NCBI GenBank assembly: GCA_029261155.1
Contig: JAJDBW010000025.1
Location: 109,948-173,947, forward strand
Length of the DNA stretch: 64,000 nt
Source: Nitrospirota bacterium
GTDB taxonomy: Bacteria > Nitrospirota > Nitrospiria > SBBL01 > JAADHI01
Reading direction: 5' to 3'
Positions 23,352 to 31,493 of this stretch are shown here, one piece after another. The number at the start of each line of letters is the position of its first letter. Position 1 is the stretch's first letter. The notes below the pieces were generated by a model. It saw nothing but the letters and a program-made list of their open reading frames with translations, ran no database searches and was not told where the DNA came from. The translations under genes were made by a program, and so were the position numbers.

Positions 23352-24493
23352 CGTAAAGACCTCAATCGAAAGAGGTGACTCATGTAACTCCGCTCCCAAA
23401 AAGCGGCGGGCGTCCGGCTTTGAATCGGCGCACGCTTTACGATCACCACGGCTTGGGGAAGGGGCGCCGGAGGCCGGCTTTGCTCGGCGGTTTCCTGATG
23501 CGCCGTGCCCTCCGATTTATTTTCTTGAGTGGTCGTTTTCCGTTTTAAAGTCTGCAAAGACTGGCGGAGCTGTTCAATTTGGGCCTCGGCGGCCTGCTGT
23601 CTGCGTGGCATCTGGGCAGCTTGGAGGGCTTGCGTGCCTTCTGAAGAAATGAAGGTCTTCTGATTTTGAGACGACGACGCCTGCGCCTCAATCTCACCAT
23701 CGGTCCGCGCATGCTTTTTCAGGGCTTTGAATTTCGATGTGGCCTGGAATGAAAGGGCATCGGTCCCTTTGCCACTCAGCGTTTCCCCTTGCGGCGCGGA
23801 GGACACCAAACCCGGCCTTTCATTTGGAGCCTTCATTTTAATCGGGAAAGGCGGTAAAACAGGCTTCTCTTCTCCGGTCTCCGGGGCGGCTGTTTTTTTT
23901 GTGGTTCCTTGAGGGCCGGGGGATTGCGGCCTTTGATCCGAAAGGGACTTCGCTTCCTTTTTTCCGGGCTCAAGTGCTGGAAAACGGAACACCTTTTCCG
24001 AAAAACCGGGGATATCGATTTGCATGTGCTCGGCATTTTTGTCGGCGCTGTGTTCATCCGCTGTGTCTCGATTTTTTTCCGTTTGAGCGATTTTATCTTC
24101 AAGCCCGCTAACCGGGGGCCTCGGAGACACAAAGGGAAAGGTCTGTTTCAAGCTATTTGGACCAGGTGGACGGTCCGGCCCCGTTCTTTTTATCGCCGCT
24201 TGATCCGCGCCTTCAATTGAGGAGCGGCTTTGAAGGCCATCCGTAATCGAATTTGAAAAATCTTTTTTCGTCGGGACAGCTCGAGGAATATCATTCATCT
24301 CATCAAAAGACACGGATTGCAAATACCGAAACCCCGCAGGCGGCAGAGGCAGAGGGTAAGAAAGCAGTGTGTCCGGGTTTTCAGGACGCCCAAGGAGCGT
24401 GCGAACCCCGCTCCGGTAAGGGAAGCGTTTCGTACCGCTGACGAGCGCCTTGTGTAGGTAGCCCTGATTTATTCGGGGCTTTTCAGACGGCAT
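23348..24493 (-). CDS. Disordered proline-rich eCIS protein, function unknown
   Basis: The 381-residue protein is mostly polar and Pro/Ser/Lys/Glu-rich with no folded-domain signature. A short N-terminal stretch (GYLHKALVSGTKRFPYRSGV and LLSYPLPLPPAGFRYLQS) looks conserved-like, and residues 300-335 (EAQIEQLRQSLQTLKRK) form a coiled-coil candidate. Its place between the chaperone-like zinc protein and DUF4255 is where other tail loci encode assembly chaperones or the tape measure. It is the only candidate for a length-setting protein in this operon, but it has no hydrophobic segments and is short. Confidence 0.55.
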   Translation of the reverse strand: MPSEKPRINQGYLHKALVSGTKRFPYRSGVRTLLGRPENPDTLLSYPLPLPPAGFRYLQSVSFDEMNDIPRAVPTKKDFSNSITDGLQSRSSIEGADQAAIKRTGPDRPPGPNSLKQTFPFVSPRPPVSGLEDKIAQTEKNRDTADEHSADKNAEHMQIDIPGFSEKVFRFPALEPGKKEAKSLSDQRPQSPGPQGTTKKTAAPETGEEKPVLPPFPIKMKAPNERPGLVSSAPQGETLSGKGTDALSFQATSKFKALKKHARTDGEIEAQASSSQNQKTFISSEGTQALQAAQMPRRQQAAEAQIEQLRQSLQTLKRKTTTQENKSEGTAHQETAEQSRPPAPLPQAVVIVKRAPIQSRTPAAFWERSYMSHLFRLRSLR

Positions 24494-25385
24494 TGTTCAG
24501 CCTTTCGATTTCATCCGCCAGGACTTCAATGTAGTTACGCCGCTGGTCTTTCGGCATCTCCATGATCTCCTTTTCGCTCCAATGATAGTGATACGCTAGA
24601 TAATGGACTTCACGGTAAAGCAGATCCCGGCTGGTGCGCATTTCCCCGAAAAAGAAATCCTGAAGATCGAAAGGCACGGTGAACAGCCGCGCGCATTCCG
24701 GGCAGTTCACATCCATGTTCAATTCGATTTTCGGGGCGACGCGGAGCATTTCCCGCTCTATTTCCATTCGAGCCAAGGGAGAGAGGTTTTCGATTTGATC
24801 GGCGGATGCAATTTCAATGGGGCCGATAGACTGAAGACAGCGGGCAAGAAGCTGGGTCAAGGCGATCGCTTCGTTTTCGGCCAAGTGGGCTGAGAGTCGT
24901 TCCTGGTCCCCGCCGTTGGGGAGGCGGAAGCCGAGCTCCCGATGGGCCTTTCCGTCTTCGACGAAGGCAGCCTCCGGCGATAGAACAAGCCGATACAGTG
25001 GGCCTTTCTCTTGCGAAGGGGTGACGGGAATGTCATCGATAGAAAAATCGATGTCGACTTTTTCGCCGCAGTCTGGCCAGGGGCAAGGAATCGTCGCCTG
25101 AACCTGGGACCCAAAGGTCGCCTCGCGCAATTTGAGCAAGAGGTAATCGCGGTCGGCGATCAGCAGCTTCCGCGCGATGGATTCGGAGAGGGGATGAATC
25201 GAGCCAATCCGTTTGACACAACGGCTGAGTACGACCGTGACTTGCGCCGCGCCGTTTAATTTGTTATCGGCAAGCAGGGCTTCTTCCCGGCCCGTGAGCG
25301 CGGAAAAAATAACTTCACGATGAAGCGCACCCTGTTCATCGACCCAGCCGCCTGGGAGGATGCAGGTCTTCTCTTCCATGATCAC
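24483..25385 (-). CDS. Zinc-ribbon tail-assembly-like protein with DUF6760-like C-terminus
   Basis: The 300-residue protein has two Cys pairs (CPWPDC at 101-106, CPEC at 228-231), a split zinc-binding layout like T4-gp51-type/phage baseplate assembly proteins. The last 50 residues (LLYREVHYLAYHYHWSEKE, MPKDQRRNYIEVLADEI) match the DUF6760-like tail of small eCIS proteins encoded after the tube. It lies after the tube gene, the usual position of tail-assembly chaperones. The start could be the first ATG (25385) or the third codon. The function is inferred from position and pattern. Confidence 0.62.
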   Translation of the reverse strand: MIMEEKTCILPGGWVDEQGALHREVIFSALTGREEALLADNKLNGAAQVTVVLSRCVKRIGSIHPLSESIARKLLIADRDYLLLKLREATFGSQVQATIPCPWPDCGEKVDIDFSIDDIPVTPSQEKGPLYRLVLSPEAAFVEDGKAHRELGFRLPNGGDQERLSAHLAENEAIALTQLLARCLQSIGPIEIASADQIENLSPLARMEIEREMLRVAPKIELNMDVNCPECARLFTVPFDLQDFFFGEMRTSRDLLYREVHYLAYHYHWSEKEIMEMPKDQRRNYIEVLADEIERLNNAV

Positions 25386-25462
25386 CCCTGAAAATTGAAG
25401 ATAGGAAATCGGGGGCGCGATTTAATAACCGTCAGCCGATTCCATACGTTCTGCGTGCGAGA

Positions 25463-25963
25463 CTAATTTTCCGTCGGTTCCGCGACAGAGTTATCCCGCT
25501 CCCATCCCTCATTTTCAAGTTTGATCGTTTGAATCATAATCGCGTTACCGCTGGCATCGAGTTCGGGCAGGGCTTGATACTCCGAGACCCAGCAGCGGAA
25601 CACGTTGTAGGAGAGAACCTTTTGTCCAGCGAGGTTGAAGACATCGATGGTAACGTCCTTCCGGAAATTTTTCAGGGACATCGCCGAATCACCCTGAAAG
25701 TTATTAACCAGGCTGGCCCATTCCTCAAAGGTGGTGTCGTGGGTGACCCCCGCCTCAAGATTAACGGCATCGTAAGACGTTTTTCCTGGAATTTTACGGC
25801 CGCTGCTCGGGTCGCCACCTTCGCGCCAATCGGAAGACTCGGTGGTTTTTTTCAGGGCGCTGCATTTCGACAGGCCCGCAACGTATTGGCCATCCCACTT
25901 GATTTTGAATTTGAAATTCCGATAGGGATCGAAGCGATGGGAATTGACTGCAAACTTTGCCAT
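25463..25963 (-). CDS. Inner tube protein (Afp1/gp19 type)
   Basis: The 166-residue protein fits the T4 gp19-like tail-tube family: DPYRNFKFKIKWDGQYVAG at the start, KTTESSDWREGGDP, GKTSYDAVNLEAGVTHD, and the C-terminal IMIQTIKLENEGWER. Hexameric rings stack to form the inner tube carrying cargo. Length is normal. It follows the sheath gene by 35 bp. Only one tube gene is seen in this locus, unlike Afp with several variants. Confidence 0.93.
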   Translation of the reverse strand: MAKFAVNSHRFDPYRNFKFKIKWDGQYVAGLSKCSALKKTTESSDWREGGDPSSGRKIPGKTSYDAVNLEAGVTHDTTFEEWASLVNNFQGDSAMSLKNFRKDVTIDVFNLAGQKVLSYNVFRCWVSEYQALPELDASGNAIMIQTIKLENEGWERDNSVAEPTEN

Positions 25964-25998
25964 GATGGCTCCTCCTTAACGAGACGGTTCAATAGTGT

Positions 25999-27933
25999 TT
26001 ATGAAGATTCTCCGGCTTTTTGGCTGATCTTCACGACGACGAATTCGGCCGGTTTCAGCGGCGCAAAACCCACGAGGACATTGACGATGCCGAGATCGAT
26101 GTCGGCTTGCGTCGTGGTTTCGCCGTCACATTTCACAAAAAAGGCCTTCGATGGCGAATTCCCCTGAAATGCGCCTTGCCGGAACAGAACCGTCATAAAC
26201 GATCCGATATTCAGCCGAAGGGCCGCCCAAAGGTCTTCATCGTTCGGTTCGAAAACGGCCCATTGAATACCATTGTAGATACTCACGCGCAGCATGATCG
26301 CCATCCGCCGGACGGGAACGTATTTATATTCCGGATCGGAGCTAATTGTCCTGGAGCCCCAGGAGACAATCCCTGCGGACGCAAATCGCCGCAGGCAATT
26401 GACGTTGATCCGGTTTAAATTTCCCTGTTCGGTATCGGTGAGGTTAATGCCCAAACCGACCGCGCCGTTGATCGTGGCCTCGGTGCCCGCGGGCGCTTTC
26501 CACACGCCGCGCTTGCCGTCGATGCGCGCATACAAACCGGCGATATAACCGGAGGGCGGTAACAATACCGGCTCGGCGGAAACACCGGTGGGGTCGAGGG
26601 CCTTGATCCAAGGAAAGTAAACCGCGCCGTAGGAGTTGGGCGTGGTTAAGGCATTGCGAAAGGACTCGGCCTCGCTGGGCGTATCGTCGTCTTGGTCCAT
26701 TTCACCGACATAAAAGACATCTTGCAAGGGCCGGCCTTGGCAATAGGCCATGCCCTGGTCCACCATCGTCGTGCTGCCGACGCCGGGGACCGCGAGCAGA
26801 CTGAAATCCGTTTTATTGTTCAGGTGTGTAAAGCCCACGCTGTAGCTCAATTCCGTGAGCGCCGCGACCCCATCGGAACCCAGGGTGACGACCGCGACGG
26901 GCGCGGCCACGGCGGCATCGCCAATTTGAATAGAGGCCGCGTTGGCCGGGCGTCGGTCCGCAATGCCATTTTCGGAATAGCCGCCGTTGCCTTCACCCAG
27001 TTTCAGGCTGACGGCCGCATTGTTCGCCGAGGCATTTTGTACGCGGACGGATGAGGTCGCGGAAGTCGTACCGGAAGTCAGCAAAAGGTGTTCCGTCGGC
27101 GTGCCGCCGTTGACGACGGCGCAGGTAAAGCCGGTGAAGGCCGTCGTATCGGTGCTGGTTTTCAGCCGGGTGAGCGCGGTGACGGCCGTTTGAATCGCGG
27201 CCGCGACGGCAGTCATATTAGCCAAGGCCCCAGCCAAAGCCACCTGCTGATAACCATCTCCGTCCAAATTGATCTGAAAGTTAATATTGGGCGCAACGAC
27301 TAAAGACGGCGCGTTTCCGCCGCGATGAAATCCACGTTGAAGGCTGGTGTTTGCGGCATCGATCGACGCGTTAATCAGCGTTGAATTTTGACTGAGCACA
27401 TCGACGACATAATTCGCCGAGGCCGGGTCCATGCTCAAACCGTCATGGGTTTCCAGGGGGGCGATGTTCAAAAAATCCGCTGGGACAAGATCGACCTCGA
27501 CCTGTTTTCGAATACTGATTTTGAAGGTGTTGCCGCTGTCACTGGACCCGTCTTCAATTTGAAGATAGAGAAAATTCCCCCAAGCCCCTTTGTTTTTAGC
27601 GGAAAAAACGAGGCCATTCACCGGAACCGTCGCGCGATTTTGCACCGTGACATTCGCGCTGGCCGCATCGGAACGCGTGATCCGAACAATGTAGCATTGC
27701 CGTCCGCCGTTGTTAAAAAATTGAAAGACCGAATGCGCCAAATAGCCGCCCGTAATATAGCTGCCGTAGTGTCTTTGGAATTCGGTCCAACTGGTCACCC
27801 GCAAGGCTTCGTCATCGGGCCCCTTTTCTGAGAGGCCCACAAAGGCCGCGGTTGAGGTACTCGCCGATTCGATCGGACGAATGCCGCTGGAAACTTCTTC
27901 TACATAGACGCCTGGGTAAGACAAAATCGCCAT
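25999..27933 (-). CDS. Contractile sheath protein (Afp2-4 type)
   Basis: The 644-residue protein has the conserved sheath N-terminus SYPGVYVEEVSSGIRPI, STAAFVGLSEKGPDDEA and FNNGGRQCYIVRI. A large, beta-rich, Ala/Thr-rich variable insertion (about 160-340) follows. The C-terminal core has VSWGSRTISSDPEYKYVPVRR, MLRVSIYNGIQWAVFEPND and VLVGFAPLKPAEFVV (parts). These are hallmarks of gp18-like sheaths. Sheath contraction drives the tube through a membrane. There is a single sheath gene, whereas Afp has three. The variable insertion probably lies on the outer surface of the particle. Confidence 0.95.
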   Translation of the reverse strand: MAILSYPGVYVEEVSSGIRPIESASTSTAAFVGLSEKGPDDEALRVTSWTEFQRHYGSYITGGYLAHSVFQFFNNGGRQCYIVRITRSDAASANVTVQNRATVPVNGLVFSAKNKGAWGNFLYLQIEDGSSDSGNTFKISIRKQVEVDLVPADFLNIAPLETHDGLSMDPASANYVVDVLSQNSTLINASIDAANTSLQRGFHRGGNAPSLVVAPNINFQINLDGDGYQQVALAGALANMTAVAAAIQTAVTALTRLKTSTDTTAFTGFTCAVVNGGTPTEHLLLTSGTTSATSSVRVQNASANNAAVSLKLGEGNGGYSENGIADRRPANAASIQIGDAAVAAPVAVVTLGSDGVAALTELSYSVGFTHLNNKTDFSLLAVPGVGSTTMVDQGMAYCQGRPLQDVFYVGEMDQDDDTPSEAESFRNALTTPNSYGAVYFPWIKALDPTGVSAEPVLLPPSGYIAGLYARIDGKRGVWKAPAGTEATINGAVGLGINLTDTEQGNLNRINVNCLRRFASAGIVSWGSRTISSDPEYKYVPVRRMAIMLRVSIYNGIQWAVFEPNDEDLWAALRLNIGSFMTVLFRQGAFQGNSPSKAFFVKCDGETTTQADIDLGIVNVLVGFAPLKPAEFVVVKISQKAGESS

Positions 27934-27947
27934 GAGTCCCCTCCTCC

Positions 27948-28208
27948 TTATTTTTGTTTGGATTTAACTTTTTTCGCTTTGCCCGATTTCAGGTCTTTTC
28001 CGGGTCGAAATTTAGATTGAACTTTTTTGCTCACCGCTTGCAGGGCGATCACATGACGGCTTTGAAGTTTTTCGACTTTTTCGTTACGGCTAATTTCTTC
28101 ATCCACGATCAAATCCGATGTCATTCCAGGAGAAAGATGTAAAGACACTCCGCTGTTGAGTCGCATCAAAACCGGCCGCTGGGTTAGGTTCTTTATTTCT
28201 ACAGGCAT
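27948..28208 (-). CDS. Small basic protein at the head of the eCIS operon
   Basis: The 86-residue protein starts at the ATG at 28208, preceded by AGGAGG. The first part (MPVEIKNLTQRPVLMRLNSG and VSLHLSPG) is a small beta-rich domain. The C-terminus is lysine-rich (SKKVQSKFRPGKDLKSGKA). A longer frame to 28283 lacks a ribosome site. It precedes the sheath gene by 15 bp and is thus probably the first gene of the operon. Similar short proteins precede sheath genes in other loci as I recall, but I know no function. It may be a regulator, a sheath-linked factor or a packaging aid. Confidence 0.6.
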   Translation of the reverse strand: MPVEIKNLTQRPVLMRLNSGVSLHLSPGMTSDLIVDEEISRNEKVEKLQSRHVIALQAVSKKVQSKFRPGKDLKSGKAKKVKSKQK

Positions 28209-28766
28209 CACAGTCCTCCTCTTTTTATTATCTAAAATACAGGGGTAACGACCTTCTTCGAACATTAACACTTCGCGAAACAAGTCAAAAAATGGTCCGG
28301 TTTCATACCATTCAAGCCAGAGCAGGGGTCTATCTTAGACTTGACGGTAAAATAGCAAAAGAAAACCGAATTATTCCCATGTCTATATCCTTATCCTTCT
28401 TTGGATATTCGAGACCCACCATTTCAGTAAGACGCACCCGATTAAAGGCTTAAATGGCGTCACTTTCCTGCTCTGCACTGAAGGTTCGTTATTGCCATTG
28501 ATTCAAAATCATAGGAACAACTTGGGTATACCTAAGGACGATAGTTTACTTTCTTGACTCGGAAGTTTTTATAAATTTATTGTTGACACAATGCAGAATG
28601 TAATGTCAATGAGGAATAGAATTTTATATTCCAGATTCATATAAAATCTTGATTCCCGACTATAAAATTTGTTCGGTACTCGGTATCTATTCGAGGAAAG
28701 GTCAAGCGATTCATGTGTCATGCAAGAAAGGGACTTAAGTAAAGGTTTGGAAGGCGTGGTGTTTTA
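28209..28766. promoter_or_regulatory. Non-coding upstream region of the eCIS operon
   Basis: About 560 bp separate the eCIS start from the last gene of the pdxJ operon, with no convincing gene. It should hold the eCIS promoter. A 16-bp near-palindrome CTTGGGTATACCTAAG is at 28521-28536 with one mismatch. An inverted pair TTGACA/TGTCAA is at 28583-28609; on the minus strand it could give TTGACA plus a weak AACAAT -10 at 19 bp. A second weak -35 (TTGACT) is at 28283-28288. The start point is not determined. Confidence 0.5.
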
Positions 28767-29084
28767 TTAAGGTGTGGTATCGATAAAAGGCGGGGCTTCC
28801 TCTTTCGCAGCCGCAGAGCGGATACGATCAAGGTCAATTTCGAGTTGCTCAATCCGTTTGGATTGCTTTCGTCCAGCAAGGATAGAACGAATCCAACCCG
28901 GAAAAAAATAAAACGTCGAGAGGAGAAAACCTAAGAGAAAGATACCGATTGCAATAAAGTAAAGCCGAAAGGGCACGGTTTCCATACCACCAAAGAACTG
29001 GAGCGAGACCGTGAGATCTTGATTCAGATAGCCGACGACGTATAAAGAACCGACGACAAGAAGCGTCAAAAAAAAGCGAATCAT
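28767..29084 (-). CDS. lapA: LapA-family inner-membrane protein
   Basis: The 105-residue protein has two membrane segments (FFLTLLVVGSLYVVGYL at 4-20 and YFIAIGIFLLGFLLSTFYFF near 42-61) followed by a charged coiled coil (IEQLEIDLDRIRSAAAKEE). This matches the LapA/DUF1049 family that in E. coli takes part in lipopolysaccharide assembly control with LapB. Here no lapB is adjacent. It overlaps the HIT gene by 4 bp at the end of the pdxJ operon. The family assignment is good; its role in this organism is inferred. Confidence 0.75.
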   Translation of the reverse strand: MIRFFLTLLVVGSLYVVGYLNQDLTVSLQFFGGMETVPFRLYFIAIGIFLLGFLLSTFYFFPGWIRSILAGRKQSKRIEQLEIDLDRIRSAAAKEEAPPFIDTTP

Positions 29085-29569
29085 GACTTCTCCGATTTGA
29101 AATGGGGTTTAAGCAATCGATAGGTCTCCACAATGTCCTCTGGAATGACGCGGTTCTCTCCCACCACGGTCATAAAATTGGTGTCACCTTCCCAGCGCGG
29201 CACGACATGAAAGTGAATATGATCGTCTATGCCCGCCCCCCCTGCTTTTCCGAGATTTAAGCCAACGTTGGCCCCTTCGGGACTAAATGCGGAACGAAGC
29301 GCGGCGAGTGCCTCCTTGACCATCTCCATTAAGTTAGACAAAACTTCCCCGGAAAGGGGTTCCAAGGAGTCAACATGTTGGTAGGGAGAAATCATGAGAT
29401 GTCCGTTGTTGTAGGGATAAAGATTCATCATAATAAAGCCATGCGCACCTCGTTTTAAGATTAGATTTTCTTCATCCTGCGCGGCCTCTGGTTTGTCACA
29501 TAAAATGCATCCCAATGCTTTTTCTCCTCGTATATAGTCGATTCGCCAAGGCGCCCAGAGCCGTTTCAT
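29081..29569 (-). CDS. HIT-family nucleotide hydrolase/phosphorylase
   Basis: The 162-residue protein begins [13 protein letters not shown], typical of a HIT subfamily, followed by CILC (Cys pair near 20-23, probable zinc site). The HIT motif [11 protein letters not shown] supplies the His triad. Such proteins act on diadenosine polyphosphates or adenylated molecules in the cytosol. Start and stop overlap both neighbours by 4 bp (udg upstream, lapA downstream), so it is co-translated in the operon. The exact substrate cannot be told from the sequence. Confidence 0.88.
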   Translation of the reverse strand: MKRLWAPWRIDYIRGEKALGCILCDKPEAAQDEENLILKRGAHGFIMMNLYPYNNGHLMISPYQHVDSLEPLSGEVLSNLMEMVKEALAALRSAFSPEGANVGLNLGKAGGAGIDDHIHFHVVPRWEGDTNFMTVVGENRVIPEDIVETYRLLKPHFKSEKS

Positions 29570-30357
29570 CCACGGCCCTTTCGCGGAAGCCCCAGCTCGA
29601 ACATGATCTTTTGAAGATCTTCCCAGGCTTGTGGTTTCTTTTCCGGACTCCGCAGCAGGTAGGCCGGGTGAAAAGTTGGCATGACCTTGCGCCCGTCTAA
29701 ATTATGAAAATGGCCTCTCAAATCGGAAATCCGGCTGTCGGATTGAAGTAGGGTTTGAGCGGCGAAAGTCCCCAAGGCGCAAATGACTTTCGGGCGAATG
29801 GCTGCGATCTGTCGATCCAGAAAAGGCTGGCACGCGGCGATCTCGTCGGATTGCGGATTTCGGTTCTTGGGCGGGCGGCATTTAATGATATTTGCGATGT
29901 AAACCGTGTTGCGCGATAGTCCCATCGCCGTAATCATCTTCGTCAGCAACTCCCCTGCCCGCCCAACGAAGGGCTTACCCTGCCGGTCTTCCTCTTGCCC
30001 CGGCCCTTCCCCCACAAACATCAGCGCGGCTTGGGGATCGCCCGTGCCAAAAACAATGTTCGTGCGCGTCGGACTGAGCTTGCATCGCTGGCACTCGCCC
30101 AAGTCCTCCCGAATGGCTTCCAAACTTAAATCGCTAGGCGGCAGCGCGATGTCGGAAGTAGGATCGTGGACTGTGTTTAATGAACGCACGTTCGAAAGAT
30201 GAGTGGCCGCCGCATCAGGGCGCACGATATCGATAGAAGAACTGTGAGGCGAATAGGAGACTTTTTGTTTGGGAAGAATCGCGAGGCCTTCTTCTTGAAG
30301 CCATCGAATTCGGGCAGCCATCTCCTGGGCCATCGCGCTGATCTCTTTTGTAGACAT
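29566..30357 (-). CDS. Family 4 uracil-DNA glycosylase (4Fe-4S)
   Basis: The 263-residue protein has an extended N-terminus (about 90 residues) then the family 4 UDG core: [31 protein letters not shown] (the catalytic motif), [13 protein letters not shown], and EIAACQPFL; the four Cys are placed as in [4Fe-4S] UDGs. HPAYLLR is the second motif. It removes uracil from DNA. Enzymes of this family are common in thermophiles, Deltaproteobacteria and Nitrospirota. The N-terminal extension is common in SPO1-type family members. Confidence 0.9.
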   Translation of the reverse strand: MSTKEISAMAQEMAARIRWLQEEGLAILPKQKVSYSPHSSSIDIVRPDAAATHLSNVRSLNTVHDPTSDIALPPSDLSLEAIREDLGECQRCKLSPTRTNIVFGTGDPQAALMFVGEGPGQEEDRQGKPFVGRAGELLTKMITAMGLSRNTVYIANIIKCRPPKNRNPQSDEIAACQPFLDRQIAAIRPKVICALGTFAAQTLLQSDSRISDLRGHFHNLDGRKVMPTFHPAYLLRSPEKKPQAWEDLQKIMFELGLPRKGRG

Positions 30358-30374
30358 TCGCCCTTACCCTTCTT

Positions 30375-30893
30375 TCAAGACTTTTCTTGGATAAAATGGC
30401 CTGACTTCATCGCGGCATCGATCCAGGATTGATGCCCTATATCTGTTGCTCGAACCACAATCTCCCGTTCATCGTTTTCTGCATAGTCAATCGACAAATC
30501 CAGACGCGCGCCGGGTAAGACTTCCAAGCCTTTATCGGCCCATTCTATTGCGGCAATCCCCTGCGCTTCGAACAGCTCTTCTAAGCCCAAGCCATCAAAA
30601 GCCTCCGAACCTTCTAGACGGTAAAGATCGACATGGCACAAAGAAAGTCTTCCTTCATGGAGATGAACAAGCTGGTAGGTTGGACTGTTCACCGTATTCG
30701 ATGGGATGCCCAATCCTAACGCCAAACCTTGCACGAAAAGGGTTTTTCCCGCGCCCAAAGGTCCGTTTAATGCGATCGTTCCGGTATCCGGCGCGGTTTC
30801 ACCGAAGACCTTTCCCAAATTAAAGGTCTCCTCCCGATTTCTGCTGTGTACTGTGACCGTTTTTATTTGAGCCTTCACGCCGGTGTCGGACAT
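30375..30893 (-). CDS. tsaE: tRNA t6A-modification ATPase TsaE
   Basis: The 172-residue protein has the TsaE pattern: NGPLGAGKTLFVQGLALGLG (Walker A), SPTYQLVHLHEG, LCHVDLYRLEG and IAAIEWADKG. TsaE works with TsaB, TsaD and TsaC to make N6-threonylcarbamoyl-A37 in tRNAs reading ANN codons. It overlaps the preceding unknown gene by 19 bp. The pdxJ-acpS-nnrDE-tsaE cluster is widely conserved. Confidence 0.93.
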   Translation of the reverse strand: MSDTGVKAQIKTVTVHSRNREETFNLGKVFGETAPDTGTIALNGPLGAGKTLFVQGLALGLGIPSNTVNSPTYQLVHLHEGRLSLCHVDLYRLEGSEAFDGLGLEELFEAQGIAAIEWADKGLEVLPGARLDLSIDYAENDEREIVVRATDIGHQSWIDAAMKSGHFIQEKS

Positions 30894-31489
30894 GCTTCCA
30901 TGGCCTTGGCGAGGTTCACCAGAGACCTCACATTTTTCATAATATTAACCGCCTCGGTATCGGATGGCCCATCATAAGGCTTTCCAACCACCAAGGCGTC
31001 CGGCCCGAGTTGAAGACTTGAGAACTCCTGCAGTGTGGGAAGCCGCTCCTTTAAACCTGCTCCTTCAAACATGTGATTGGCGGCCGCTTCGTCCTTCGAA
31101 CGCATTTGATAACCCTCTCGAATTTCCGATGCGGCAGGACCCGCCGCAGTGAGGGCCTCCGGTTCAACACGAATCGGCTTAAAGGCATCCGCCTTCAGGA
31201 GCAATAGATTACAACTGATGTTGGATTTAAGACTATAAATATAGTAAAGGATATGCTTCTTTCCCACCTTGACGACTTTAAAGAAAAGGTCGAACTGCCT
31301 CCCTTCGATTTCGCCCCGATATCGGGGATAGAGTAGGCGGTTCTCTTGAACCACTTCCCCCGGAATATCGTTTTTTAAATTTTCGAAATTGGAGCGGATT
31401 TTGCCCTTATCGATCCAGGAATGGATAAACTGCGCGATGCCGATGACGGCCACGATACTTAAAAAGAAAAGTGTAATTTGTAATTGCAT
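30875..31489 (-). CDS. Membrane-anchored protein of unknown function
   Basis: The 204-residue protein has one N-terminal membrane helix (LFFLSIVAVIGIAQFIHSW at 7-25) and then a soluble domain rich in mixed strands and helices (FDLFFKVVKVGKKHILYYIY). The C-terminal half has KERLPTLQEFSSLQLGPDAL and ends with a helix (IMKNVRSLVNLAKAM). I do not recognise the family. It lies between nnrDE and tsaE, 4 bp after the former's stop, so it is in the operon. The soluble part may face the cytosol or periplasm. Confidence 0.7.
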   Translation of the reverse strand: MQLQITLFFLSIVAVIGIAQFIHSWIDKGKIRSNFENLKNDIPGEVVQENRLLYPRYRGEIEGRQFDLFFKVVKVGKKHILYYIYSLKSNISCNLLLLKADAFKPIRVEPEALTAAGPAASEIREGYQMRSKDEAAANHMFEGAGLKERLPTLQEFSSLQLGPDALVVGKPYDGPSDTEAVNIMKNVRSLVNLAKAMEACPTPA

Positions 31490-31493
31490 ATTT

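Noticed and set aside
519..28208. Prophage
   Set aside because: Tail-like genes are complete, but there is no capsid, portal, terminase, integrase or replication gene and no attachment-site pair.
12033..28208. Type VI secretion system
   Set aside because: No TssJ, TssL, TssM, Hcp pair or ClpV; DUF4255, CIS-tube and the Afp15-like ATPase are eCIS markers.
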